64,000 nucleotides of DNA from Nannocystis pusilla (GTDB lineage: Bacteria > Myxococcota_A > Polyangia > Nannocystales > Nannocystaceae): positions 9,444,001-9,508,000 of the forward strand of contig NZ_JAPNKE010000002.1 of assembly GCF_026626665.1 (NCBI RefSeq). The letters are read 5' to 3'. This document shows positions 55,496 to 64,000 of this stretch, one piece after another; positions within the stretch are counted from its first letter, which is position 1, and each line of letters opens with the position of its first letter. The notes under the pieces were generated by a model. That model ran no database searches and had not been told where the DNA came from. It was given only the letters and a program-made list of their open reading frames with translations. The translations under genes were made by a program, and so were the position numbers.

Positions 55496-55564
55496 GTGAC
55501 ATGCCCTTACGGACATGTCACTCGGGGTGGGGCAATGACATGTCCTTGCGGACATGTCATTTTT
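55496..55564. terminator. Two palindrome elements between convergent genes; the second is a perfect intrinsic terminator
   Basis: First: GTGACATGCCC, TTAC, GGACATGTCAC (one mismatch). Second: AATGACATGTCC (55534-55545), TTGC, GGACATGTCATT (55550-55561), followed by TTT. That is a 12-bp perfect stem with a U-tract for the plus-strand gene, and an A-tract side that serves the minus-strand gene. Confidence 0.8.
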
Positions 55565-55573
55565 GGACAAGAT

Positions 55574-57417
55574 TCAGCCGGGGATGCAGTATTGCAAGAT
55601 CTCGTCGGCGACCGTGCCGAGGGTCTGCGGCAGCTCGCCGTTGCCGGCTTGCAGGTACAGCGGGACCATGCTGTCGGGGTTCTGGGCCTGGTAGCCGCTG
55701 CCCATCTGCTTGCATCGACGTCGAAGTCCTTGGCGGTCTGGCCGGCGCAGGCGACGTCGTTGAGGAACTGGACCGCGCCGGCCTGGGCCTCGGCGCCGAA
55801 GAAGCCGACCACGTAGGTGCGGATGCCGGCGGCGGCGAGCTTCTGGGTGACGAGCAGCGGGGACGGGTCGGGGCAGCTGAGGTCCCAGTCGGCGCCGTCG
55901 GTGACGAGGACGACGTATTGCTCGCGGCCGGGGACGGCGTTGTTCACCAGCCAGGTCGAGGCGGTCTCGAGCGCGGTGCCGGTGGGCGTGGTGTTGCAGA
56001 TCAATGTGGTCAGCGGGTCGACCGCCTGGGCGATCGCGGCGCCGCTGGCGAGGGCGGGCGGGACGAGGATCTCGGCGTCCTGGCAGCTCGGGTTCATGGC
56101 CTGCTTGGTGTCGAGGATCCGCTCGGCCAGGGTGATGCACAGGCCGCCGCCCGGGTCGCGCGGCCACAGCTCGAGGCCGAAGCGCAGGTCGGTGTCGAGG
56201 CCGCCGCCGACGACCTGCTCGATGGCGTCGATGGCCTGCGACCACTTGCTGCTGGCGTAGTTCGGGGCGTCGACGGGGGTCTCGCCGTCGGGGGTGCGGT
56301 GCATGCTGAGGGTGCGGTCGAGGGCGAACAGCACGTCGGGGGCGTCGCAGGTCTTGTCGCAGCCGCAGCACAGCTGGCCGGCGACCGACTTGAGGGCGGC
56401 GCCGAGCTCGACGGCATTGTCGGCTTGCAGGTACACGGGGATGTCGGCGCCCTCGACCGCGACGAAGCCGTCGGCAGTGGGCACGCACGGGCCGGGGAAG
56501 CCCTTGGCGGTGCGGCCGGCGCAGGCGAGGTCGTTGAGGTACTCGGTGGCGCCGAGCATCGCCTCCTCGCCGTTGAAGCCGACGATGAAGGTCTTGACGC
56601 CCTGCTCGGCGAGGTCCTGCACGGCGGTCAGCGGCGAGGGGTCGGGGCAGCTGAAGTCCCAGTCGGCGCCGTCGGTGACGAGGATCGCGTACTGCTCGCG
56701 CCCGGGCTCCTTGTTGGCGGCGAAGTGCTCGCCGGCGGTGATGAGCGCCGCGCCGGTGGGCGTGGTGTTGCACAGCAGGGTGGTGGCGGGATCGATGAGG
56801 TCGGCGATCGCGGCGCCGCTTCCGAGCGCAGGGGCGAGGACGACCTCGCCGGCCTCGCACATTGGGTTGGTGGCGGTCTTGTTCTGCTCGATGCGCTCGG
56901 CGAGGGTGACGCAGGCGCCGCCGCCCGGATCGCGCGGCCACAGCTCGAGGCCGAAGCGGACGGTGTCGTCCTGCGGGGCGGCGGTGAGGGTCTCGATGGC
57001 GGAGATCGCCAGAGACCACTTGCTGCTGGCGTAGGCGGGGGCGTCGACGGGGGTCTGACCGTCGGGGGTGCGGTGCATCGATTGGGTGCGGTCGAGGAGG
57101 ATGAGGGCGTCGGGCGGGAGGCAGTCGTCGCCGCCGGTGGTGGTGCCCGGACCGTCGGTGGTGCCGACGGAGGTGGTGCCGGGGGCGTCGGTGGTGGTCG
57201 GCGCGCTGGTCGGCCCGTCGGTGGTGCCGGTGCCCGGGTCGGGGGTCTGGGTGGTGCCGGGGGCGTCGGTGGTGGTGGGGCCGGTGGTGGCCTCGGTGAG
57301 CGAGGTCGGGGCCGTCGACGGCTGATTGCCGGTGGCCGCGGTGTCCCGGATCCCGTCGTCGCCGCACGCCGCGAGGAGCGCGATGAATGCCGCAGGACGG
57401 CAATAGCGAAATGTCAT
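55574..57417 (-). CDS. Double-vWA-domain lipoprotein, frameshifted near the C-terminus
   Basis: About 614 residues from MTFRYCRPAAFIALLAAC (lipidated Cys18). A Thr/Pro/Gly linker runs to ~95, then two tandem, highly similar von Willebrand A domains. Each has a metal-site Asp (LILLDRTQSM and VLFALDRTLSM; DxTxS where the canonical MIDAS is DxSxS), then ASSKW, RFGLELWPRDPGGG, TTPTGAAL and the conserved VTDGADW. The repeats suggest internal duplication. At about 55710 the frame shifts (VDASR to KQMGSGYQAQNPDSMVPLYLQAGNGELPQTL), one base short. It is probably a surface ligand-binding or adhesion protein. Confidence 0.82.
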
Positions 57418-57631
57418 GCCGCCCAGCGTAGCGAAAGGCCCCGGACGCCGCATCGGGGGTCGTCCGGGCGCGATCTCGACGCCCCGGTACGCGATCGCGG
57501 GTGCGCAAGGCGGTGCCGCGGGCGCGGGCGCGCGAGGGCGAGGCGGACGTCTCACCTCGGCGCGAAGTGGCCTCGAGGACAGATCGGGAGGAAGGGTGCC
57601 GAGCGAGGAGGATGAGCCCGCCGGTCGGTGA

Positions 57632-57655
57632 TGAGATGTCCTGAGGGACAGGTTA
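57632..57655. repeat. 14-bp-period palindrome element
   Basis: TGAGATGTCC, TGAG, GGACAGGTTA, in the divergent intergenic region. Confidence 0.6.
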
Positions 57656-57778
57656 TCGGAGGACCGGGGACGCGTTCGCGTCGGCGCTCGCGCGAGGACT
57701 CATCGGGGTGGCAGGGGTCCGGACGGCGCGGGCGGATCGCGGTGAGGCCGACGCGGAGCAGATTCAAGATGGCTCGAA

Positions 57779-57802
57779 GGGCATGTCCTGAGAAACATGC
57801 AA
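57779..57802. repeat. 14-bp-period palindrome element
   Basis: GGGCATGTCC, TGAG, AAACATGCAA, about 145 bp from its neighbour with the same TGAG spacer. Confidence 0.55.
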
Positions 57803-58053
57803 TGCGGTGACGCGGACCTGCGCCGTTCGCTGCAGGCTCGGCGGTGAGAGGCCGGGAGCGCCCTGTCCGAATGTGAGATGGACGCCGGGATCATCGGTCC
57901 CGCGAGACAAAGCGGGGGGCGGATCCGGCGCGGCGAAGGGGAGGTCTGGAGACATGGTGCGCGTGAGCCAGGGCGGCGGCGACGACGCTGATTGAGAAAT
58001 TGCAGGCATTCGCTGTAACTCTCGCGGAACTGCGGGCACTCGAGGTGCGAGCA

Positions 58054-59196
58054 ATGACTCTTCGTCGTCTGGTTCGATCGTGTTCTGCGCTGCTGCTGGG
58101 CGGCGCGCTCTCCTCTGCTTGCAACCTGGTCGGGCTGCCGGGAGCCGACACCGACGGCGGGTCGACGGACACGGACCCGGGCGGCACCACCGCGGAGCCC
58201 GGGCCGACCACGGGCGAGCTGCCGACCACGGGGCCGAACGATCCGTCGGGCGGGACGCCGACCGACTGCGACTTCGCGGGCGCGGTGCAGCCGATCTTCA
58301 CGGGGAGCTGCAGCTGTCACGCGGGCGGTCAGCCGGCGGCCGGCCTGTCGCTGGCGGAGGGCGAGTCGTTCGCGGCGCTGGTGGGGGTCGAGAGCAGCTC
58401 GGCGCCGGGGGTGTTGCGCGTGGCGGCCGGCGATCCGGACAGCAGCTTCTTGCTCGAGAAGATCTTGCCGGGGCCGTCGGTGGGGCAGCAGATGCCGATC
58501 GGCGGCGGCCTGTCGACGGGGCAGGTGGCGACGATCACCGCGTGGATCGCCGCGGGCGCGCCGGAGACGGCGACGTTCGCGTGCGCGCCGGGGCAGAGCG
58601 GCGGCGATGTCGGCGAGGTGGAGATCGACGTCGACGGGTCGCTGCAGGTGCAGGTCGGCGAGACGCTGCCGGTGACGGCGGTGGTGGTGGATCCGGACGG
58701 CGAGTCGATCGAGGCGACGCTCACGTGGAAGAGCAGCGCGGAGCTGACGCTGTACGTCGACGGGCAAGGGGTGCTGCTCGGGGTGTCGCCGGGGACGGTG
58801 GAGCTGACCGCGAGCGCGGGCGGGGTGACGAGCGCTGCCGTGGCGGTGGAGGTGATCGACCACGACCCGCCGGCGGCCACGTTCACGCAGGTGCGAGCGA
58901 TCACGGATCAGCGCTGCGCGACGGCGGGCTGCCACGTGGACGGGGTCGAGCCGGGCGACCTGCGCTTCGATCGCGAGCCCGACCGGCTGTGGGAAGAGCT
59001 GGTCGAGGACGGGGCGGAGCAGGTCGACATGCCCCGCGTGTACGCGGACGCGCCGACGAACAGCTATTTGATGCACAAGCTGGTGCTGACGACGCCGGCG
59101 GTGGGCGGGCGCATGCCGTTCGGGGGGCCGCCGATCGCGGCCGCGGAGGCGCAGGTGATCTTGCGGTGGATCCTCTCGGGGGCGCAGTTCAATTGA
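58054..59196 (+). CDS. Cytochrome-like lipoprotein with a Big_2-type Ig domain
   Basis: 380 residues from the ATG at 58054 (MTLRRLVRSCSALLLGGALSSAC, lipidated Cys23). Two cytochrome-like modules flank a bacterial Ig-like (Big_2) domain (LQVQVGETLPVTAVVVDPDGES … GVSPGTVELTASAGG). Module 1 has VQPIFTGSCSCHAGGQPAAGLSL and the tail GDPDSSFLLEKI; module 2 has VRAITDQRCATAGCHVDGVEPGDLRF and a tail ending APTNSYLMHKL. These frames match planctomycete/myxobacterial c-type cytochrome-like domains, but the heme motifs are CxCH and CX4CH, not CXXCH, so heme binding is doubtful. It is likely a surface protein. Confidence 0.75.
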   Translation: MTLRRLVRSCSALLLGGALSSACNLVGLPGADTDGGSTDTDPGGTTAEPGPTTGELPTTGPNDPSGGTPTDCDFAGAVQPIFTGSCSCHAGGQPAAGLSLAEGESFAALVGVESSSAPGVLRVAAGDPDSSFLLEKILPGPSVGQQMPIGGGLSTGQVATITAWIAAGAPETATFACAPGQSGGDVGEVEIDVDGSLQVQVGETLPVTAVVVDPDGESIEATLTWKSSAELTLYVDGQGVLLGVSPGTVELTASAGGVTSAAVAVEVIDHDPPAATFTQVRAITDQRCATAGCHVDGVEPGDLRFDREPDRLWEELVEDGAEQVDMPRVYADAPTNSYLMHKLVLTTPAVGGRMPFGGPPIAAAEAQVILRWILSGAQFN

Positions 59197-59243
59197 TGTA
59201 TCCGAATCGAGCGTGAGCGCGGGTATTTTTATGCTGTCTGTTT

Positions 59244-59260
59244 GGACATGTCTTTGGGTC
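59244..59260. repeat. Half element at a start codon
   Basis: GGACATGTCT, TTGG, GTC…: the ATG of the decamer is the likely start codon of the next gene. The second decamer is not recognisable. Confidence 0.35.
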
Positions 59261-59826
59261 TTATGATGCAGGTGCCCGCGGAGCTGCCGGCGCACGAGTG
59301 GCGGCCGCCGAAGCCCGCTGCGAGCGCGGGGAGCGAGCAGGCGATCGCGAGCGCGGGCGATGGGACCGCGGCTCCGGGGGTCGTGACGGGCGAGGTGGAC
59401 GGTGTCGAGGCGGAGGGGCCGGCGGAGGACGTGGCGCGCTGTCAGCTCGACCTGAGTCCCGACGGCGACCGGGCCCGATGGCGGCGCGGGCGGGCGCAGA
59501 TGTTCGCCGGCGCGGCGTTCCTCGGGGTGGGGGTCGTGGGGCTCGGGGTGATGGTGAGCGGGTGGTACGTGCAGCGGTTCTCGGCGAGCGAGCTGTCCCG
59601 TGGGACAGGTTATTCGGACGAGGCGCTGGCGCCCCTGCGGGCCCAGCAAGGCCGCGGCGAGACGATGCTGGCGGCCGGCGCGGTGACTGCCGTGTTCGGA
59701 GCTGCGCTCGGGGCGACGTTGATGGCGACGGGAGCCCGCGACGTGCGAGCCGGTCGCGCGGCCCGCTGGAGCGGCGTGCGCGTGGCCCCGAGCCTCGGCG
59801 GAGTGGTGCTCAGCGGGCGGTTCTGA
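59248..59826 (+). CDS. Membrane protein with N-terminal Ala/Glu-rich region
   Basis: 192 residues from the ATG at 59248; ATGs at 59263 and 59266 are alternatives. The N-terminal half is Pro/Ala/Glu/Gly-rich and likely disordered. Then come two membrane helices (MFAGAAFLGVGVVGLGVMVSGWYV; ETMLAAGAVTAVFGAALGATLMATGA) joined by a short loop with YSDEALAPLRAQQGRG, and a basic strand VRVAPSLGGVVLSGRF at the end, which resembles the 49.9-kb protein's C-terminus. A palindrome element encodes LSRGTGY between the helices. Function unknown. Confidence 0.68.
   Translation: MSLGLMMQVPAELPAHEWRPPKPAASAGSEQAIASAGDGTAAPGVVTGEVDGVEAEGPAEDVARCQLDLSPDGDRARWRRGRAQMFAGAAFLGVGVVGLGVMVSGWYVQRFSASELSRGTGYSDEALAPLRAQQGRGETMLAAGAVTAVFGAALGATLMATGARDVRAGRAARWSGVRVAPSLGGVVLSGRF
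59590..59613. repeat. 14-bp-period palindrome element inside CDS
   Basis: CGAGCTGTCC, CGTG, GGACAGGTTA wait-free spacer of 4 bp; CTGTCC and GGACAG pair perfectly, the C:G variant of the usual A:T position. Confidence 0.6.
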
Positions 59827-59875
59827 GTGCGAAGTTTTTGGTGAAACTCTGCGCGGGCGCGGCGACCCTGCGCGG

Positions 59876-60096
59876 ATGACGGAGGACGAAGCGAGCTGGT
59901 GGCGCTGCTGCCGGAGTACGGATCGGTCGCCATCAGCGTGGGCGAGTACGGCGAGGTGCGCTACGCGAGGTTGCTGAGCGCGGCGAGCGAGCTGCACGCG
60001 CGGGGCCTGGTCGGGGTGAAGTACGGCGAGGCAGGGTTTCGCGTGGCGCTCAAGGACGAAGGCCGGCGCCAGCTGCGGGGCGCGAGCGAGGGGTGA
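59876..60096 (+). CDS. Small winged-helix-like protein, probably frameshifted
   Basis: The frame from 59899 gives 65 residues (VALLPEYGSVAISVGEYGEVRYARLLSAASELHARGLVGVKYGEAGFRVALKDEGRRQL). An ATG at 59876 (MTEDEA) is one base out of frame; one extra base near 59893 would give MTEDEAxELVALLPEYG. The pattern (helix, helix, helix, then GLVGVKYGEAGFRVALKDEGR as beta-wing) fits a small DNA-binding winged helix, possibly a transcription factor. It is close upstream of a cation/proton antiporter gene on the same strand. Confidence 0.5.
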
Positions 60097-60380
60097 GGGA
60101 GAAGGCCGCGGGTCGCGTGGCGTGACATGGCGTGAGGACGGTCCGCGCAAGTGATTCTTCCCTGCGGGGCAGGTCGGGTGCGACGGGGTCGTGGCGTCGC
60201 GGGTGAGAGGTGTCTCGATCGCGTGCACGAAGGTCTCGTGGGCGGCGGGCCGGGAGTGATCGAGGGCTCGGGTGAGGATCGCCGCGTCATGGGCGGTGTG
60301 CGGCGATGCGGGGCGCCGGCGGAGATCGCGGCGCACGAGGTGCGTCATAAAGGGCGCGGCGCAGGGTATGTTCGGGGTCG

Positions 60381-62150
60381 GTGCAGCTCGCTCAATCCGC
60401 GATCTTCCTGGCCGCCGCGGTGGTGGTGGTCCCGCTGTTCAAGCGCCTCGGGCTCGGTTCGGTGCTCGGCTATCTGGCGGCAGGGGCGGTGATCGGGCCG
60501 TCCGGGCTCGGGCTGGTCGAGCACGTCGAGGACACGCTGCACGTCGCGGAATTCGGGGTGGTGCTGCTGTTCGTGATCGGGCTCGAGCTGCAGCCGAAGC
60601 GGTTGTGGGAGATGCGGGCGGGGGTGTTCGGGCTCGGGTCGGCGCAGGTGGCGGTGACTTCGGTGCTGCTGGCCGCAGGGGCGTGGCTGCTCGGGCTGCC
60701 GCCGGCCGCGGCGCTGGTGGTGGGGTTCGCGCTGTCGCTGTCGTCGACGGCGTTCGTGCTGCAGGTGCTGGGCGAGCGGCTCGAGCTGACCGCGCCGCAC
60801 GGGCGGGCTTCGTTCAAGATCCTGCTGTTCCAGGACCTGGCGGCGATCCCGGTGCTGGCGGCGATTCCGCTGCTGACGGGCAGCGGCGAGGGCTCGGAGG
60901 CGACGCAGGGGCCGTGGATGTCGCTGGGGATCGCCGCGGCGGTGATCGCAGGGCTGGTGCTGGCCGGGCGCGTGCTGCTGCGGCCGCTGTTCCGCTGGGT
61001 GCTGTCGACCCGCGTCAACGAGCTGTCGTCGGCGTGGGCGCTGCTGGTGGTGATCGGCACGGCGCTGCTGATGGACCTGATCCACCTCGAGGCGGCGCTG
61101 GGGGCGTTCCTCGCCGGGGTGCTGCTGGCCGACAGCGAGTACCGACACGAGCTCGAGGCCGACATCGAGCCGTTCAAGGGGCTGCTGCTCGGGCTGTTCT
61201 TCGTGGCGGTGGGGATGTCGGCCGACCTGGGGCTCATCGCCGCGCAGCCGCTGCAGGTGCTGGGGATCGTGATCGGGCTGGTGGCGATCAAGGCGCTGGC
61301 GCTGCTGGCGATCGGGCGGCTGGCGAAGATGCCGCTCGGGTCGGCGGCGAGCCTGGCGATCGCGCTGTCGCAGGGCGGCGAGTTCGCGTTCGTGCTGTTC
61401 GGGGTGGTGAAGACGGCCGGGCTGGTGACGGGCGAGGCGATCGACCTGCTGGTGGTGGCGGTGACGCTGTCGATGATGGTGACGCCGCTGCTGCTGATCG
61501 CGCGCGACCGCATCACGGCCCGCCGCGCGGCGAGCAACCGGCGCGAGTTCGACGCGATCGACGAGGAGAACCCGGTGATCATCGCCGGCTTCGGCCGCTT
61601 CGGCCAGATCGTCGGCCGCGTGCTGCGGATGACCCGGATCCCGTTCACCGCGCTCGAGGTCGACACGACTCAGGTCGACTTCCTGCGCCGCTTCGGCAAC
61701 GAGATCTACTACGGCGACGCGGCCCGCGTCGACCTGCTGCGCGCGGCCAAGGCCGACAAGGCGCGCCTCATCGTGGTGGCGATCGACGACGTCGAGGCGT
61801 CGATGCGCACGGTCGAGGCGGTCCGCCGCAACTTCCCGGAGCTGCGGATCGTGGCCCGCGCGCGCAACCGGCCGCACGCGTTCCGCCTGATGGCCCACGG
61901 CGCCCACGTGATCGTGCGCGAGACCTTCTTGTCGAGCCTCGACGCGGCCCGCCTGTCGCTCGAGGAGCTCGGGGTGACGCCCAGCGACGCCCGCGAGTAC
62001 GTGAAGATGTTCCGCGAGCACGACGAGCGCGTGCTGAACGAGCAGTACGCGATCCACGAGGACGAGGCGGCGCTCATCGCGTCGGCCAAGAAGTTCAGCG
62101 CGGACCTCGAGCGGCTGTTCGACGCCGACGCCCGCCAGCGGCCGCGGTGA
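60381..62150 (+). CDS. CPA2 monovalent cation:proton antiporter with RCK domain (KefB/KefC-like)
   Basis: 589 residues from the GTG at 60381. Twelve to thirteen membrane helices (to ~380) carry the CPA2 signatures GYLAAGAVIGPSGLG, FVIGLELQPKRLW, SLSSTAFVLQVLGE, the conserved Asp in LFQDLAAIP, and LGAFLAGVLLADS. A cytosolic RCK/TrkA-N domain follows (VIIAGFGRFGQIVGRVL, a Rossmann GxGxxG at ~400, then EIYYGDAARVDLLRAA) and a ~75-residue tail. It exports K+ (or Na+) in exchange for H+, gated by nucleotide. No KefF/KefG partner is near, so glutathione-adduct gating is not implied. Confidence 0.9.
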   Translation: MQLAQSAIFLAAAVVVVPLFKRLGLGSVLGYLAAGAVIGPSGLGLVEHVEDTLHVAEFGVVLLFVIGLELQPKRLWEMRAGVFGLGSAQVAVTSVLLAAGAWLLGLPPAAALVVGFALSLSSTAFVLQVLGERLELTAPHGRASFKILLFQDLAAIPVLAAIPLLTGSGEGSEATQGPWMSLGIAAAVIAGLVLAGRVLLRPLFRWVLSTRVNELSSAWALLVVIGTALLMDLIHLEAALGAFLAGVLLADSEYRHELEADIEPFKGLLLGLFFVAVGMSADLGLIAAQPLQVLGIVIGLVAIKALALLAIGRLAKMPLGSAASLAIALSQGGEFAFVLFGVVKTAGLVTGEAIDLLVVAVTLSMMVTPLLLIARDRITARRAASNRREFDAIDEENPVIIAGFGRFGQIVGRVLRMTRIPFTALEVDTTQVDFLRRFGNEIYYGDAARVDLLRAAKADKARLIVVAIDDVEASMRTVEAVRRNFPELRIVARARNRPHAFRLMAHGAHVIVRETFLSSLDAARLSLEELGVTPSDAREYVKMFREHDERVLNEQYAIHEDEAALIASAKKFSADLERLFDADARQRPR

Positions 62151-62169
62151 GGCGGGCAAATGTTTGGGA

Positions 62170-62207
62170 AGACATGTTCTCGAGGACATGCTCTTGCGTT
62201 CATGTCT
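62170..62207. repeat. 14-bp-period palindrome element, 3 units, after the antiporter gene
   Basis: AGACATGTTC, TCGA, GGACATGCTC, TTGC, GTTCATGTCT. It is 20 bp downstream of the antiporter stop and is a likely terminator hairpin. Confidence 0.65.
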
Positions 62208-62383
62208 CGAGGTTGGGCCTTGCGGCATGAAGCGTCGTTCTTGACTCCAGGACCTGCGTCCTTCCGGCCGGGGATATGCGGCCTGGTCGTCGGTCGCGCT
62301 CGGGACCGGCGCGGGCGCGTGAAGTGACAGGGTCGAGGCCTGTGGGATGCGTCGGCGGGCCGGCCGTGGCATGATCTCATGTC

Positions 62384-63822
62384 ATGCCCAGGTTGATTCC
62401 TGTCGTAGCGCTCGGGTTGTGGTTCACGTCCTGCGGTCCCGGTGCGGCCGGGACGAGCGGAACCGAGAGCGCGGGCGAATCGACGAGCGAGGCGTCGACG
62501 GCGACCGCGGGTCCACCGACGAGCACGTCATCGAGCGAGAGCACGTCGCTGCCGGGCTCCGACAGCTCCGAGCCGGAGAGCGACACGGACACCCATCCGT
62601 GGTGCAACTGCCTGATCGGCGCGCAGCGAGAGTGCGAGGTGTGCGGCGGGAGGGCGTGCAGACCTGCGATTGGTACGACGCGGATGCGTGCGACTACGGT
62701 CCGTGCGAGCTGGTCGACGAGGAAGATCCATGCCCGGCCGGCCAGGAGTGTGTGGGCGAGTACTGTGAGTGGTTGCAGCCGCTTCGGGCCTGCGAACGTC
62801 AGGCGATGACCTCGTCGGAGCTGACGTTCGCGGGTCCGGCGTCGACGGTGGCGCTGGCCGACTTCGATGACGACGGCGTGCTCGATCTGCTGGCGGCGCT
62901 GCCGGACGACGCGGTCGTCGAGCTGCGGTTCGGCGACGGCGCGGGCGGGTTCGGCCCAGGGGCGGTGTTTCCGACCGGGATGTCCTCCGGGGCCTCGCGG
63001 ATGGCGATCGCGGACCTGAACGGGGACGGGCGGCCGGATGTGGTGTCGACGGCCCCGTCCGCGGTGGGCGAGCTGAGCCTCGTCGTGAATCAGGGCGGTG
63101 TGTTCGCGGCGCCGCTGGTGTCGACGCTGGGCGTGGAGCCGCAGCAATTGTTCGCCGGCGACTTCGACGGCGACGGTCTCGTCGACGTGCTGGCGCGCAG
63201 TACGCCGGTCCTGGCCGAGCTGGCTTTCCGGACAGGTGACGGGATGGGCGGGGTCGGTCCCGAGGTCGTGCTCGACGAGTCGGCGGTCGCGGTGTTTCCG
63301 ATCGGCGCCGGGAAGGTCGCGGGCGGTCAGCAGGTCGACATCGTGTCGACGGCGCACGACCCACAGGGGGCGGAGATCCTCGAGCTGGTGGATGGGGCCT
63401 TGAAGCGGGTGGCGACCATCACGGGCCACGGCGAGGTGCGCTATCAAGAGGTGTCGGTCGGCGACATCGACGGCGACGGGACCGAGGACGTCGCGCTCTA
63501 CCGCGAGATCCCCAGCCTGGCGATGGTGCGGGCGTGGGCGCAGGGGATGAACGAGGAGCTGTCGCTGCCCTGGAAGGGCCAGCCCGGGCCGATCGCGGAC
63601 GTCGACGGCGACGGACGCGGCGACCTGCTCATCGCCACGGCGGGGCCGCCCGGCCTGGGGGTGGTGTACTTCGCGGCGTCGTGCGTGCAGGACTACACGC
63701 TGGCGAACGCGACGAGCGAGGCCGGGCTGGCGAGCGGCGACATCGACGGCGACGGCAAGGCCGACGTGGTCGTTGCGACGGTCGGCTCGTCGCAGGCGAT
63801 CGTCCTGCGGACGGGGCCATGA
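62384..63822 (+). CDS. FG-GAP/VCBS-repeat lipoprotein, frameshifted
   Basis: About 480 residues from MPRLIPVVALGLWFTSC (lipidated Cys17). The Ser/Thr/Glu linker leads to HPWCNCLIGAQRECEVCGG, and there (about 62648, a G run) the frame is one base short: RACRPAIG is replaced by xEGVQTCDWYDADACDYGPCE in the other frame. The Cys-rich patch is followed by six FG-GAP/VCBS beta-propeller repeats, each with a calcium loop: DFDDDGVLD, DLNGDGRPD, DFDGDGLVD, DIDGDGTED, DVDGDGRGD and DIDGDGKAD. Such propellers bind ligands at the cell surface. The function is otherwise unknown. Confidence 0.85.
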
Positions 63823-63843
63823 CAATTCATGGTGTGTCTTCAA

Positions 63844-63867
63844 GGGCATGTCTGCATGGACATGTCC
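63844..63867. repeat. 14-bp-period palindrome element between convergent genes
   Basis: GGGCATGTCT, GCAT, GGACATGTCC. It directly abuts the stop codon of the minus-strand gene (63868-63870). Confidence 0.65.
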
Positions 63868-64000
63868 TCAAGATTGCACAAGGTCGCGGCGGTACATGAC
63901 GTCGGTGCGCAGGACGTGCTTGACGCCGCGCTCGACGGGGGCGCCCTGGTGGGCGATCGGGTGGTCGAACACGAGCGCCATGCCGCGCTCGGGGACGACG
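63868..64000 (-). CDS. 2OG-Fe(II) oxygenase C-terminal part (partial, runs off the window)
   Basis: 44 codons visible on the minus strand: VVPERGMALVFDHPIAHQGAP … GVKHVLRTDVMYRRDLVQS, then TGA. The 'G.aL.F.H…HqG' with the iron-ligand His and the following 'G.K…LRtDVMY' with the 2-oxoglutarate-binding Arg is the C-terminal strand pair of prolyl-4-hydroxylase-type dioxygenases. The start and first iron ligands lie beyond base 64000. The substrate is unknown. Confidence 0.75.
   Translation of the reverse strand, partial: VVPERGMALVFDHPIAHQGAPVERGVKHVLRTDVMYRRDLVQS

Larger units (their letters stand above)
57418..58053. other. Divergent intergenic region with two palindrome elements
   Basis: About 635 bp between the vWA lipoprotein (minus) and cytochrome-like lipoprotein (plus) starts. 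Elements lie at 57632-57655 and 57779-57802. No gene is supported; frames here are Arg-rich shadows. Confidence 0.4.

Noticed and set aside
57700..60348. An 882-residue open frame on the minus strand
   Set aside because: Antisense to two plus-strand lipoprotein/membrane genes, His/Arg-rich, no signal or domain.

Overview
The window is very GC-rich chromosomal DNA, most likely from a myxobacterium of the Nannocystis type (family Nannocystaceae). This is inferred from gene content, not from a marker gene: many secreted lipoproteins with long Thr-rich linkers, DUF4215-type Cys-rich repeats, IgGFc-binding-type lipoproteins, a MYXO-CTERM-like tail, two P450s, a terpene cyclase and PAS-PAS-STAS (RsbR-like) regulators. 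I saw no rRNA, tRNA, CRISPR array, transposase or phage gene.

Layout. 1-10.3 kb: end of a GST gene, a BASS-type transporter, then a minus-strand block of surface lipoproteins (two tandem IgGFc-binding paralogues, a Cys-rich lipoprotein, an alpha/beta hydrolase). 10.7-15.9 kb: STAS relic, SMUG1-like uracil-DNA glycosylase, lipoamide-dehydrogenase-like flavoprotein, DUF4215 lipoprotein, and a lipoprotein with three twin-CX3C hairpins. 15.9-21.4 kb: CYP7/8-like P450 with an amidase, and an M16 peptidase pair. 21.6-31.6 kb: three RsbR-like proteins interleaved with a LysR/DoxX divergon, an mddA plus acyl-CoA ligase operon, and a V4R protein. 31.8-38.2 kb: terpene synthase, membrane-fused spermidine-synthase-like protein, bifunctional aryl-CoA hydroxylase/OYE. 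38.3-50.6 kb: two lipoproteins with the same N-terminal cassette, a KGG stress protein, then a long minus-strand run (P450, DUF3592, aldonolactone oxidase, D-amino-acid deaminase/aldolase-like, small proteins). 50.6-64 kb: a tandem hairpin array, a hybrid histidine kinase, a MYXO-CTERM-like protein, a double-vWA lipoprotein, a cytochrome-like lipoprotein, a CPA2 antiporter, an FG-GAP lipoprotein and the end of a 2OG-Fe(II) oxygenase.

The most unusual signal is a short interspersed element that no gene explains. It is a near-palindromic decamer (best form GGACATGTCC) repeated 2-5 times with exactly 4 bp of free sequence between copies, giving a 14-bp period. I count about 30 loci. They lie between convergent genes, across stop codons, in promoter regions and inside coding sequence, where they force codons that are otherwise rare here. 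One locus (50.6-50.9 kb) is a tandem array of a larger unit carrying the element.

A second pervasive feature is single-base frameshifts in otherwise conserved genes, about 15 in 64 kb, mostly at short homopolymers. They look like uncorrected sequencing errors, so I annotate the affected genes as one CDS each and state where the frame changes.
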